This document shows, piece by piece, positions 56,422 through 64,000 of a DNA stretch of 64,000 nucleotides (its first letter is position 1; each line of letters begins with the position of its first letter). The notes under the pieces are model-generated. The model was not told where the DNA came from and searched no databases. It worked only from the letters and a program-made list of their open reading frames with translations. The stretch is from NCBI RefSeq assembly GCF_001999245.1, contig NZ_CP019630.1, positions 4,865,001 through 4,929,000 on the forward strand, given 5' to 3'. The DNA comes from Roseibium algicola (GTDB taxonomy: Bacteria > Pseudomonadota > Alphaproteobacteria > Rhizobiales > Stappiaceae). A program made the translations under genes and the position numbers.

Positions 56422-57099
56422 ATGCATATCGAACCGGGCATCGTCGACGGTGCCAAAATCGTACTCAGCTACGGCACCGCGGCTGCTTCCTTCGGCCTTC
56501 TGGGCAAAATGGCTCTCGACACAATCCGCAAAAGCGGCGTGCTCAGCCTTGCCGTCCGTTCCGTCATCACGACGGTTGCCGTATTCTGCTTCTTCGAAAT
56601 CCTGCCGCATTACCCGGTCGGTGTTTCCGAAGTGCACTTTATCCTGGGCTCCACCCTGTTCCTGATGTTCGGCGCTGGTCCGGCAGCAATCGGCCTCGCT
56701 GCAGGCCTTCTGCTCCAGGGGACGCTGGTTGCTCCTTTCGACCTGCCGCAGTACGGCATCAACGTCACCACGCTGCTCGTGCCGCTGTGGGCTGTCAGCA
56801 TGCTGGCAAACCGCATCATTCCGGAAAAGACCGCCTATGTTGACGTTTCCTACGTTCAGGCACTGGCTCTTTCCACCACGTTCCAGGCTGGTATCGTTGG
56901 CTGGGTTGCTTTCTGGGCATTCTACGGCCAGGGCTTCGGTGCCGAGAACATGGCTTCCGTCGGTTCCTTCGGCTTTGCCTATATGCTGGTGATCCTGGGC
57001 GAGCCGCTGGCTGACCTGGCTGTTCTGGCCGCTGCCAAGACCCTGGCGCCGCTGACCCGGAACCTTGCTTTCGAAAATCGGCTGCACAACGCGGCTTAA
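56422..57099 (+). CDS. CbiM-like ECF-type cobalt/cobalamin permease subunit
   Basis: 225 residues starting MHIEPGIVDGAKIVLSYGTA after AAAGGAG. The N-terminal Met-His-Ile-Glu is the CbiM/NikM signature in which His2 binds the metal; about six membrane segments follow. CbiM proteins are the substrate-specific subunits of cobalt ECF transporters, but no cbiN, cbiQ or cbiO is beside it. A member acting alone, controlled by a B12 riboswitch, suggests cobalt or corrinoid uptake in the inner membrane. Terminator at 57131. Confidence 0.87.
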   Translation: MHIEPGIVDGAKIVLSYGTAAASFGLLGKMALDTIRKSGVLSLAVRSVITTVAVFCFFEILPHYPVGVSEVHFILGSTLFLMFGAGPAAIGLAAGLLLQGTLVAPFDLPQYGINVTTLLVPLWAVSMLANRIIPEKTAYVDVSYVQALALSTTFQAGIVGWVAFWAFYGQGFGAENMASVGSFGFAYMLVILGEPLADLAVLAAAKTLAPLTRNLAFENRLHNAA

Positions 57100-57130
57100 G
57101 TCTTCGGGCTTTTGCCGAAATCAAGTGACG

Positions 57131-57158
57131 AAGGGCGGCCCTGGGGCCGCCCTTTTTG
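57131..57158 (+). terminator. Terminator after the CbiM-like gene
   Basis: GGGCGGCC and GGCCGCCC pair around CTGG and are followed by TTTTTGTTTG. Confidence 0.87.
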
Positions 57159-57189
57159 TTTGTCGTTCCGACGCCTTGACAACGAACAA

Positions 57190-57675
57190 TCAGAGCTTCG
57201 TTGCCTCGGTGGAGCGGATCTTCTTCCAGTTGGCTTCCGCCTTGGTGATCGTGCCGGACTGGTCTTTCTGGAACTCGCGGAAGATGGCCTCGTTCAGGAA
57301 CAGATAAAGCTTGCCGTCCACAACAGCTGCGAACTGCGGATCGCCGTCGAACTTCTTGCCGACTGAAACACCGAAGGTGCAGAAGCCGCCGTTTTGCGGC
57401 AGGTACTGATCCGGATGCGCGGTGAAGGCATCCATGGCTTCCTGGGATGCGAAGTAATAGGCAACACCGTCGTGGACGGCCGTATATTGCGCGGTTCCGT
57501 CAATCCGGTTGCCCAGGCTGACAAAGGCCACGGGATCGACACCATGAAGACCGAGCGGGCTGCCGGCGGCCGTCAGGCCGCTGGAGGTGTTGTATTCGTC
57601 CGCGGCCATTGCCGGGGCAGAGAGAGCGGCAAGAGACAGCAGCGTTGCGGCAATGGCGGATTTCATCAAGGACAT
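57190..57675 (-). CDS. Secreted YHS-domain protein
   Basis: 161 residues. Signal peptide MSLMKSAIAATLLSLAALSA then PAMAADEYN. The mature part is a YHS domain: SPLGLHGVDPVAFVSLGNRI, VAYYFASQEAMDAFTAHPDQ and YLPQNGGFCTFGVSVG. YHS domains bind metals, often copper. A periplasmic copper or metal-handling role is inferred. Monocistronic; faces the terminator at 57131. Confidence 0.84.
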   Translation of the reverse strand: MSLMKSAIAATLLSLAALSAPAMAADEYNTSSGLTAAGSPLGLHGVDPVAFVSLGNRIDGTAQYTAVHDGVAYYFASQEAMDAFTAHPDQYLPQNGGFCTFGVSVGKKFDGDPQFAAVVDGKLYLFLNEAIFREFQKDQSGTITKAEANWKKIRSTEATKL

Positions 57676-57857
57676 GTTCTACTCCTGAAAGGGTATGAAG
57701 GTTGAAGGCCGGATTTGCTCCGGTGCCTCTACCTTGCGTCCGAAGCTCAGGCGTCTCCATGTTCGTAAGTTCCCGAGGATTTGCAGATCGTCCGGATTGC
57801 AGTTCAAAAAAAGACACCGGCGTGAGGGCCGGTGTCATTGTGCGTTGACGGGGGCTG

Positions 57858-58229
57858 TCAAGCGGCCTGTGCAACCGTTTCCTGCGGTTTGGCAAGGCTG
57901 ACCACTGTCAGAACGGCAATGGCGTTGACCAGGTAATAGGCGAAGTCGAGGCCGGTGAAGCCGAGTGCGAAGGGAGCTGCCAGGAACACGATGCCGACGG
58001 CAAAATCGACCGCCAGATGAACCGAATAGGGCAGAATGCGGATGATGCCGGTCTGGTGATCCGTCAGGATCGTCAGGGCCAGGGCCGCAAAGCCTGTCAG
58101 GAAGGATAGCCAGAAGGCGATCGGGTTGGATTGGCCGAGATCAAGGAATACGGGCAGGGCAATAAGGCCGATCGCGACGGGATAATCGAGATAGGCGTGC
58201 ATGGTCTTGGTGACGAAGCGAACAGACAT
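57858..58229 (-). CDS. SPW-repeat-like small membrane protein
   Basis: 123 residues with four hydrophobic segments (YPVAIGLIALPVFLDLGQSN, PIAFWLSFLTGFAALALTIL, HLAVDFAVGIVFLAAPFALG, AYYLVNAIAVLTVVSLAKPQ). The layout matches the SPW/DUF-type four-span family. ATG 58229 or the internal ATG 58202 both give full helices. Divergent from an AraC gene at 58413, which may control it. Confidence 0.7.
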   Translation of the reverse strand: MSVRFVTKTMHAYLDYPVAIGLIALPVFLDLGQSNPIAFWLSFLTGFAALALTILTDHQTGIIRILPYSVHLAVDFAVGIVFLAAPFALGFTGLDFAYYLVNAIAVLTVVSLAKPQETVAQAA

Positions 58230-58412
58230 CTTTCAGGTGCTCCAGGTTGGTTTCCTGCGGGCGGATTGCCCACGAGCCCAAAGATGTTGGTCGACTTCGG
58301 TTCCATCCATGCACGAAAGTCCCTGAAAATTGACCAATCGTCCGGGAGCCTTGCGCTTTGCGGTGTTGAGGCAAAAATGCGGGAATGAGACTTCAACCGG
58401 AACCGGCCTTTC

Positions 58413-59360
58413 ATGAAACATGACGCCCTGACCCAGATCCTGGATGCCTTGAAGCTACGGGGATCCGTCTATTTCCATACCTGCTTTTCGCCGCCCTGGG
58501 CCGTGCGGGTGCCGGCTTTCGGCAATGTCGCGCGGTTTCACATGGCAATGCGTGGTGGCTGCTGGCTGGCGGTGGACGGTGTTGACAAGCCGATCCGCCT
58601 TGCGACCGGTGACCTGGCCGTCATTCCGCACGGGGCCGCTCATATCCTGAGTGATGAACCGGGCCGTCCCGCCGCCGAAGTGGACGAGGTCGTGCGGCAA
58701 TCCGGTTATACGGGGGAAGGTGCGCTCTATTACGGCGGTCCGGACGAGGAACTGGCCTGCAAACTGTTCTGTGGCCATTTCGAATTCGAGGAAGGCTCGG
58801 TACATCCGCTGCTCGATGCCTTGCCATCGGTCATTCATCTGCCCAACACACAGACGATGAACGCCTTCTGGCTGGAAGCAGTGATGCGTTTTGTTGCCAG
58901 CGAGGTGCGCGCCGGGCAGCCGGGGTCCGAGGCGATCATCCACCGATTGACGGAGATCATCTTCATCCAGGTGGTGCGAACGTTCGTCGACAGGGAGGGG
59001 GACAGGGCCGGATGCCTGGCGGCGGTGCTCAATCCGAAGCTTGGGCGCAGCATGTCCAAGATCCATCTGGCGCCGGAAAAGCCCTGGACGGTGGAGAGCC
59101 TTGCCCGGGAAGCCGGCATGTCCCGGACGGTTTTTGCAGACAGGTTTACGAACCTCGTCGGCATGACGCCGCTGGCCTATGTCACCCACTGGCGCATGGA
59201 ACGGGCACGGCGCGACATTCGGGAGACGGATCTGCCCCTGATCGATATTGCCGAAAATATCGGCTACAGCTCGGAAGCCGCCTTCAACCGGGCCTTCAAG
59301 CGTCAATTCAACCAGACACCCGGACAGGTGCGACGGCAAGGCGCGTCAGTGCCGGCCTGA
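58413..59360 (+). CDS. AraC-family regulator with cupin N-terminal domain
   Basis: 315 residues. The N-terminal cupin_6 type domain (8-170) contains LKLRGSVYFHTCFSPPWAVR, FHMAMRGGCWLAVDG and GDLAVIPHGAAHIL. AraC HTHs: LAREAGMSRTVFADRFTNLV and IAENIGYSSEAAFNRAFKRQ then FNQTPGQVRRQG. Members of this group commonly control divergent oxidoreductase or membrane genes. Convergent on the HAD gene at 59367 with 6 bases between. Confidence 0.86.
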   Translation: MKHDALTQILDALKLRGSVYFHTCFSPPWAVRVPAFGNVARFHMAMRGGCWLAVDGVDKPIRLATGDLAVIPHGAAHILSDEPGRPAAEVDEVVRQSGYTGEGALYYGGPDEELACKLFCGHFEFEEGSVHPLLDALPSVIHLPNTQTMNAFWLEAVMRFVASEVRAGQPGSEAIIHRLTEIIFIQVVRTFVDREGDRAGCLAAVLNPKLGRSMSKIHLAPEKPWTVESLAREAGMSRTVFADRFTNLVGMTPLAYVTHWRMERARRDIRETDLPLIDIAENIGYSSEAAFNRAFKRQFNQTPGQVRRQGASVPA

Positions 59361-59366
59361 TTTGAA

Positions 59367-60083
59367 TCAGTTGGCGGCCAGATAGGCCGGCAGATCGGCA
59401 ACGCTCTCCAGAACGGCATCTGCCAGGGTTTCCAGGTCGTGGCGCGCGCTTGTGCCCGTCAGGACACCGATACAAAGTCCGGCGCCCGCCGAACGGGCCA
59501 TTTCCAGATCATGCGTGTTGTCACCGATAACGGCGATCCGGTCCAGTGCAAGACCTGTTGCCTCGGCAAAGCCGCGAACCATGCCCGGTTCCGGCTTCGG
59601 GCCAAAACCTGTGTCGTAACCCGTGACGAAAGCAAATCGGGGCGCAAGCCCGGTGCCGGCGAGAAAGGCCCTTATGGCCGCTTCGCTGTCGCTGCTGGCA
59701 ACACCCAAAGTGAACCCGGTTCCGCTCAAGGTCTCGACAGCTTCCGGAATGCCAGTAAGGGGCGCAGCATCATGCATGCAGCCGATGAACACCCGGTCGA
59801 GGTCTGCGGTCAGCGGGCCTTCCTGAAAATCAGCACCGCAGGCAATCCAGGCAGCCGCGATTTCCGCAGAGTTGCCGGCTGCAAGCAGAGACCCGGCCGC
59901 GGACTTTCCGGTCACCAGATCCATGCCGGTCTGTTCCAGGAGCCTGTCGGCCAGGGCGCGGTCGCCTCTGGCTGCATGGAGCGAGGTTTCGCGATAGGCC
60001 GGTGCCCATGTCGCGTCGAAATCCAGCAGGGTGCCGTCCTTGTCAAACAGGATGGCGGTGATGTTGCCTGTGAGGTTGTTCAA
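59367..60083 (-). CDS. HAD-family phosphatase
   Basis: 238 residues. ILFDKDGTLLDFD holds the two catalytic aspartates, GVASSDSE the motif II Ser, KPEPGMV the motif III Lys, and VIGDNTHDLEMARSAG the motif IV acids. Phosphoglycolate-phosphatase-like. The start is TTG 60083, whose codon overlaps the MarR stop (TTGA) with GGGAGA about seven bases upstream; no ATG is properly placed. So it is translated by coupling to the MarR gene. Substrate unknown. Confidence 0.8.
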   Translation of the reverse strand: MNNLTGNITAILFDKDGTLLDFDATWAPAYRETSLHAARGDRALADRLLEQTGMDLVTGKSAAGSLLAAGNSAEIAAAWIACGADFQEGPLTADLDRVFIGCMHDAAPLTGIPEAVETLSGTGFTLGVASSDSEAAIRAFLAGTGLAPRFAFVTGYDTGFGPKPEPGMVRGFAEATGLALDRIAVIGDNTHDLEMARSAGAGLCIGVLTGTSARHDLETLADAVLESVADLPAYLAAN

Positions 60084-60580
60084 GTCCGGTCTCCCGTGGA
60101 TTTCAGGTTGGACCGCAATGTGTCGAGGGCGGATTTCAAATCCTCGAAAGCCTGTTCCGAAAGACCGGATGCCTCGGCAACACATTGCGGCACGGCAGCC
60201 GCCTTTTCCCGAAGCGCGTTACCCTTGGCTGTCAGGCAGACATTGACGACGCGCTGGTCTTCCAGATCGCGGACGCGGGAGACAAGCTCCATTGCTTCCA
60301 GGCGCTTAATCATCGGTGTCAGCGTGTTGTATTCCAGGCTGAGCGCGTCGCCGATATCCTTGACCGTTCTCTCGTTTCTGCGCCAAAGCAGGGTCATCAC
60401 CAGATACTGCGGATAGGTGAGGCCGAGCTCTTCCAGCAAAGACCGGTAAAGGTGATTGAAGGCCAGATTGGCCTCATAGACGGCAAAACAGAGAAAATCG
60501 TCGAGATCTCCGCCCAAGGCGTCCGGGCCGGCGTTCTTCAAGGGCTTCGAGGCGCCTTTGTTTTCAGTGCGTTCTGACAT
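60080..60580 (-). CDS. MarR-family regulator, OhrR-like
   Basis: 166 residues. DLDDFLCFAVYEANLAFNHL contains the redox cysteine (Cys31) in the same sequence setting as OhrR, and LLEELGLTYPQYLVMTLLWR is the conserved OhrR block. The wHTH has VKDIGDALSLEYNTLTPMIK. OhrR senses organic peroxides by oxidation of this Cys. It is divergent from a haloperoxidase-type hydrolase, with a palindromic site in the gap, and coupled to a HAD gene. The usual partner ohr is not seen in the window. Confidence 0.85.
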   Translation of the reverse strand: MSERTENKGASKPLKNAGPDALGGDLDDFLCFAVYEANLAFNHLYRSLLEELGLTYPQYLVMTLLWRRNERTVKDIGDALSLEYNTLTPMIKRLEAMELVSRVRDLEDQRVVNVCLTAKGNALREKAAAVPQCVAEASGLSEQAFEDLKSALDTLRSNLKSTGDRT

Positions 60581-60618
60581 GAAACGTTCCTAAGCAGCAT
60601 TTTTTTTCTTGGCAAGCG

Positions 60619-60669
60619 TTGACAGAGCGAACTTGCCGATACATATACATCGCACACGATTAAATCGTG
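60619..60669 (+). promoter_or_regulatory. MarR/OhrR-controlled promoter of the hydrolase gene
   Basis: A consensus -35 TTGACA (60619-60624) and a -10-like TATACA (60644-60649, 19-base gap) or CATATA (17-base gap) precede the palindrome CACGATT-A-AATCGTG (60655-60669), perfect over 15 bases. Its position just downstream of the -10 suits repression. Confidence 0.75.
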
Positions 60670-60693
60670 CACGAGTTAAATGAAGATCATCCC

Positions 60694-61650
60694 ATGGGAA
60701 ACAAGATCGTTGGGCCGCAGGTCAACCGTCGCCAGGCGCTGATTGGCGGCGGTGTCCTTGGGCTCGGTCTGGTGATGGCACCGAAGTTCGGTGCCGCAAA
60801 ACAACTGCTTGAACAGGAGAATCTGAAAATGACGACTTTCACGACATCCGATGGTGCAGAGCTTTTCTACAAGGACTGGGGGCAGGGGCAGCCGATTGTC
60901 TTCTCCCACGGCTGGCCGCTGTCGGCTGATGCCTGGGACGCGCAAATGCTGTTTTTCGGCCAGAACGGTTTTCGGGTGATTGCCCATGACCGCCGCGGCC
61001 ACGGCCGCTCCAGCCAGCCTTGGGACGGCAACAACATGGACCGCTACGCGGACGATCTTGCCGAACTGATCGAGCATCTGGATTTGAAGAACGTGATCCT
61101 GATCGGTCATTCCACCGGTGGTGGCGAGGTTGCCCATTATGTCGGCCGGCATGGCAATGACCGGGTCGCCAAAGTCGTTCTCGTCGGTGCTGTGCCGCCG
61201 CTGATGCTGAAAACGGCAGACAATCCGGACGGCACGCCGATGGACGTGTTCGACGGTATTCGCCAGGGGACCGCCTACAACCGGTCGCAGTTCTACAGGG
61301 ATCTGACGGTGCCGTTCTATGGTTTCAACCGCGATGGGGTCGACACCAATCAGGGTCTGCAGGAAAGCTTCTGGCTGCAGGGCATGGCCGGCGGCATCAA
61401 GGGTCAGTACGACTGTATTCGCGAGTTCTCGGAAGTCGACTACACCGGTGACCTGAAGGCCATCAAGGTGCCGACGCTGATCGTGCATGGCGACGACGAC
61501 CAGATCGTGCCCATCAAGGCTTCTGCCCACCGGGCGGCGGAAATCGTCGATGACGCCACTTTGAAGATCTATGCTGGCGGCGGTCACGGTCTTGCACAAT
61601 TGCAGGCCGAGGAGTTCAACAACGACGTTCTGGCATTCATCCGCGGATAA
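60694..61650 (+). CDS. Tat-exported alpha/beta hydrolase of non-heme haloperoxidase type
   Basis: 318 residues. [20 protein letters not shown] is a twin-arginine signal; after about residue 45 comes a cofactor-free haloperoxidase fold: [32 protein letters not shown] with the nucleophile Ser in GHSTGG, the acid in [10 protein letters not shown] and the His in [11 protein letters not shown] 60694 is chosen because the GTG at 60667 lies inside the operator palindrome. Close relatives are cytosolic; here a Tat leader is fused. It is probably induced by organic peroxides through the MarR gene. Confidence 0.82.
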   Translation: MGNKIVGPQVNRRQALIGGGVLGLGLVMAPKFGAAKQLLEQENLKMTTFTTSDGAELFYKDWGQGQPIVFSHGWPLSADAWDAQMLFFGQNGFRVIAHDRRGHGRSSQPWDGNNMDRYADDLAELIEHLDLKNVILIGHSTGGGEVAHYVGRHGNDRVAKVVLVGAVPPLMLKTADNPDGTPMDVFDGIRQGTAYNRSQFYRDLTVPFYGFNRDGVDTNQGLQESFWLQGMAGGIKGQYDCIREFSEVDYTGDLKAIKVPTLIVHGDDDQIVPIKASAHRAAEIVDDATLKIYAGGGHGLAQLQAEEFNNDVLAFIRG

Positions 61651-61668
61651 GCGGCGTCGGTAAAAAAA

Positions 61669-61695
61669 CGGGCGGCTCGGTGAGCCGCCCTTTTT
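61669..61695 (+). terminator. Terminator after the hydrolase gene
   Basis: GGGCGGCTC and GAGCCGCCC pair around GGT and are followed by TTTTTCG. Confidence 0.88.
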
Positions 61696-61838
61696 CGTTG
61701 CCAGCCTCAAATCGTCTCCCCGCACGGAGCGCAACAAATAACCGGACCCGGATCTGCGGCTCGGGAAGGCCAACAAAGGCAACCGATCGTCATGAGCCCC
61801 GGGGATCTCCTGCACCCAGGCAATAGCGCTTTTCCGGG

Positions 61839-62525
61839 CTAGTGTCTGACTGTTGCCCCACGCTCGTTGAGAAGCAGATCGAAGAGAAACGGCACATTCA
61901 TGGAGCCGAAACGGCTTGCGCGTGCGACACCTTCGTCGGAGATCTCCACAATGCCGAACATCTTGTAGAGGCGGAAAAGATAGTTCGAAGACTGGTCCAG
62001 ATCGAAATCGTAGCGTGGATCGGAAAAGAACATCCGGAACGTGTGCAGCGCCTCGAGCGGGAAACCCGTGTGATGCTCCCGCAGATTGTCGAATTTCGTG
62101 CAGAAGTCTTCCAGCGTTTCCCTGTTGCCATCCAGCTCTTCCATCTGGATGCGCTGGGCGATTACAAAGTCGGCGATATGTTCCTTGCCGTAGTCGGTCA
62201 GCCCGCGCTCGATCAGGTGCCCCTGCATCTCTTCGGGCAGGGGCTTTTCCGTGGTTCTCATGTAGCCGAGGTGTTCCAGGCGGGCATAAAGTTCGTTCGT
62301 GACGCTGCCGGGCCCGGTCAGAAAGACTGGTTCGTGCTCATCGTCCATGAGCTGTATGGCACCGCGCAGGGTCGAAAAATCGCCATCGCTGAGAGCATGC
62401 ACCAGAAAGCTCGTGTCCGGCCACCATTTGGCGGATTGCGGGTCGTTTGTCGCCGAGAAGAGGGTGAACTCTTCCCCGGCTCCATTCCGGACAACCGGCT
62501 GATGGTTCTCGTTTTGAAGGACCAT
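61839..62525 (-). CDS. Protein of unknown function, 228 residues
   Basis: ATG 62525 begins MVLQNENHQPVVRNGAGEEF; an upstream in-frame ATG at 62585 would be inside the terminator of the preceding gene and is rejected. No signal peptide or membrane segment. Recognisable only as helical with conserved-looking WWPDTSFLVHALSDGDFSTL, MQGHLIERGLTDYGKEHIAD and RYDFDLDQSSNYLFRLYKMF. The C-terminal RFGSMNVPFLFDLLL may be a dimer helix. No domain name known to me. Confidence 0.7.
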   Translation of the reverse strand: MVLQNENHQPVVRNGAGEEFTLFSATNDPQSAKWWPDTSFLVHALSDGDFSTLRGAIQLMDDEHEPVFLTGPGSVTNELYARLEHLGYMRTTEKPLPEEMQGHLIERGLTDYGKEHIADFVIAQRIQMEELDGNRETLEDFCTKFDNLREHHTGFPLEALHTFRMFFSDPRYDFDLDQSSNYLFRLYKMFGIVEISDEGVARASRFGSMNVPFLFDLLLNERGATVRH

Positions 62526-62546
62526 TTGAAATGAGCTCCCTGGCGC

Positions 62547-62573
62547 AAAAAAGAGGGCGGCCGGAGCCGCCCT
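62547..62573 (-). terminator. Terminator of the monomeric isocitrate dehydrogenase gene
   Basis: GGGCGGC and GCCGCCC pair around CGGA; read on the minus strand the stem is followed by TCTTTTTT. It lies 28 bases downstream of the icd2-type stop. Confidence 0.85.
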
Positions 62574-62600
62574 ACTTCTACCCAAGGGTGCATTTGCAAA

Positions 62601-64000
<1,400 letters not shown>

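Overview
The window looks like a chromosomal segment of a GC-rich alphaproteobacterium. I infer Hyphomicrobiales, possibly the Roseibium/Labrenzia (Stappiaceae) group. The reasons are the recA-alaS neighbourhood, the NAD-dependent molybdenum formate dehydrogenase fdsGBA-fdhD-fdsD, a complete quinohemoprotein amine dehydrogenase (qhp) locus, many LysR/AraC/MarR regulators paired with small oxidoreductase genes, and REP-type palindromic repeats of the rhizobial sort. I recognise no rRNA, tRNA, insertion sequence, prophage or CRISPR array.

Layout. 1-7.9 kb is mixed metabolism and stress: the end of a MocR-type aminotransferase, a glutaredoxin-MauE fusion, an ArsR/AHSA1 pair, a D-erythronate dehydrogenase/SDR pair, a LysR regulator, a hemerythrin protein and a glutathionyl-hydroquinone reductase. 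7.9-17.6 kb is a full qhp locus: regulator qhpR, divergent from qhpG-A-D-C-B, then a palindromic spacer and qhpF-E. It encodes the periplasmic amine dehydrogenase subunits plus the radical SAM, flavin, protease and ABC-transporter enzymes that mature the cross-linked gamma subunit. 17.8-24.7 kb is a formate dehydrogenase operon with its LysR regulator. 24.7-27.8 kb holds small regulators, two VOC proteins and a lipoprotein.

28.0-31.7 kb is a three-gene operon of unrecognised coiled-coil proteins: a TelA-like helical protein, a DUF6384-like single-pass membrane protein, and a coiled-coil protein with a Gly/Phe tail. It lies divergent to a large MscS-family channel and is the best candidate here for an undescribed system. 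34.5-36.5 kb is pseudouridine catabolism (psuK-psuG). 36.7-38.3 kb is a compositionally odd patch with a methyltransferase and a lipoprotein. 38.8-42.9 kb is recA (with a LexA-type site) and alaS. 43-47.8 kb has two copies of a REP element, a previously hidden 41-residue membrane-peptide gene, a cyclic-nucleotide-type K+ channel and a GST-fetB-fetA operon.

47.9-52.1 kb holds dimeric-type NADP isocitrate dehydrogenase, an Rrf2/MFS pair and a methyltransferase. 52.9-55.8 kb holds a GGDEF-EAL protein, a secreted AroQ-gamma chorismate mutase and a small membrane protein. 56.2-57.1 kb is a cobalamin riboswitch controlling a CbiM-like permease. 57.2-64 kb holds a YHS protein, an AraC regulator, an OhrR-like MarR/HAD pair facing a Tat-exported haloperoxidase-type hydrolase, an unknown protein, and a second, monomeric-type isocitrate dehydrogenase that runs off the end. 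All names come from motif and family recognition by eye; no database search was possible.
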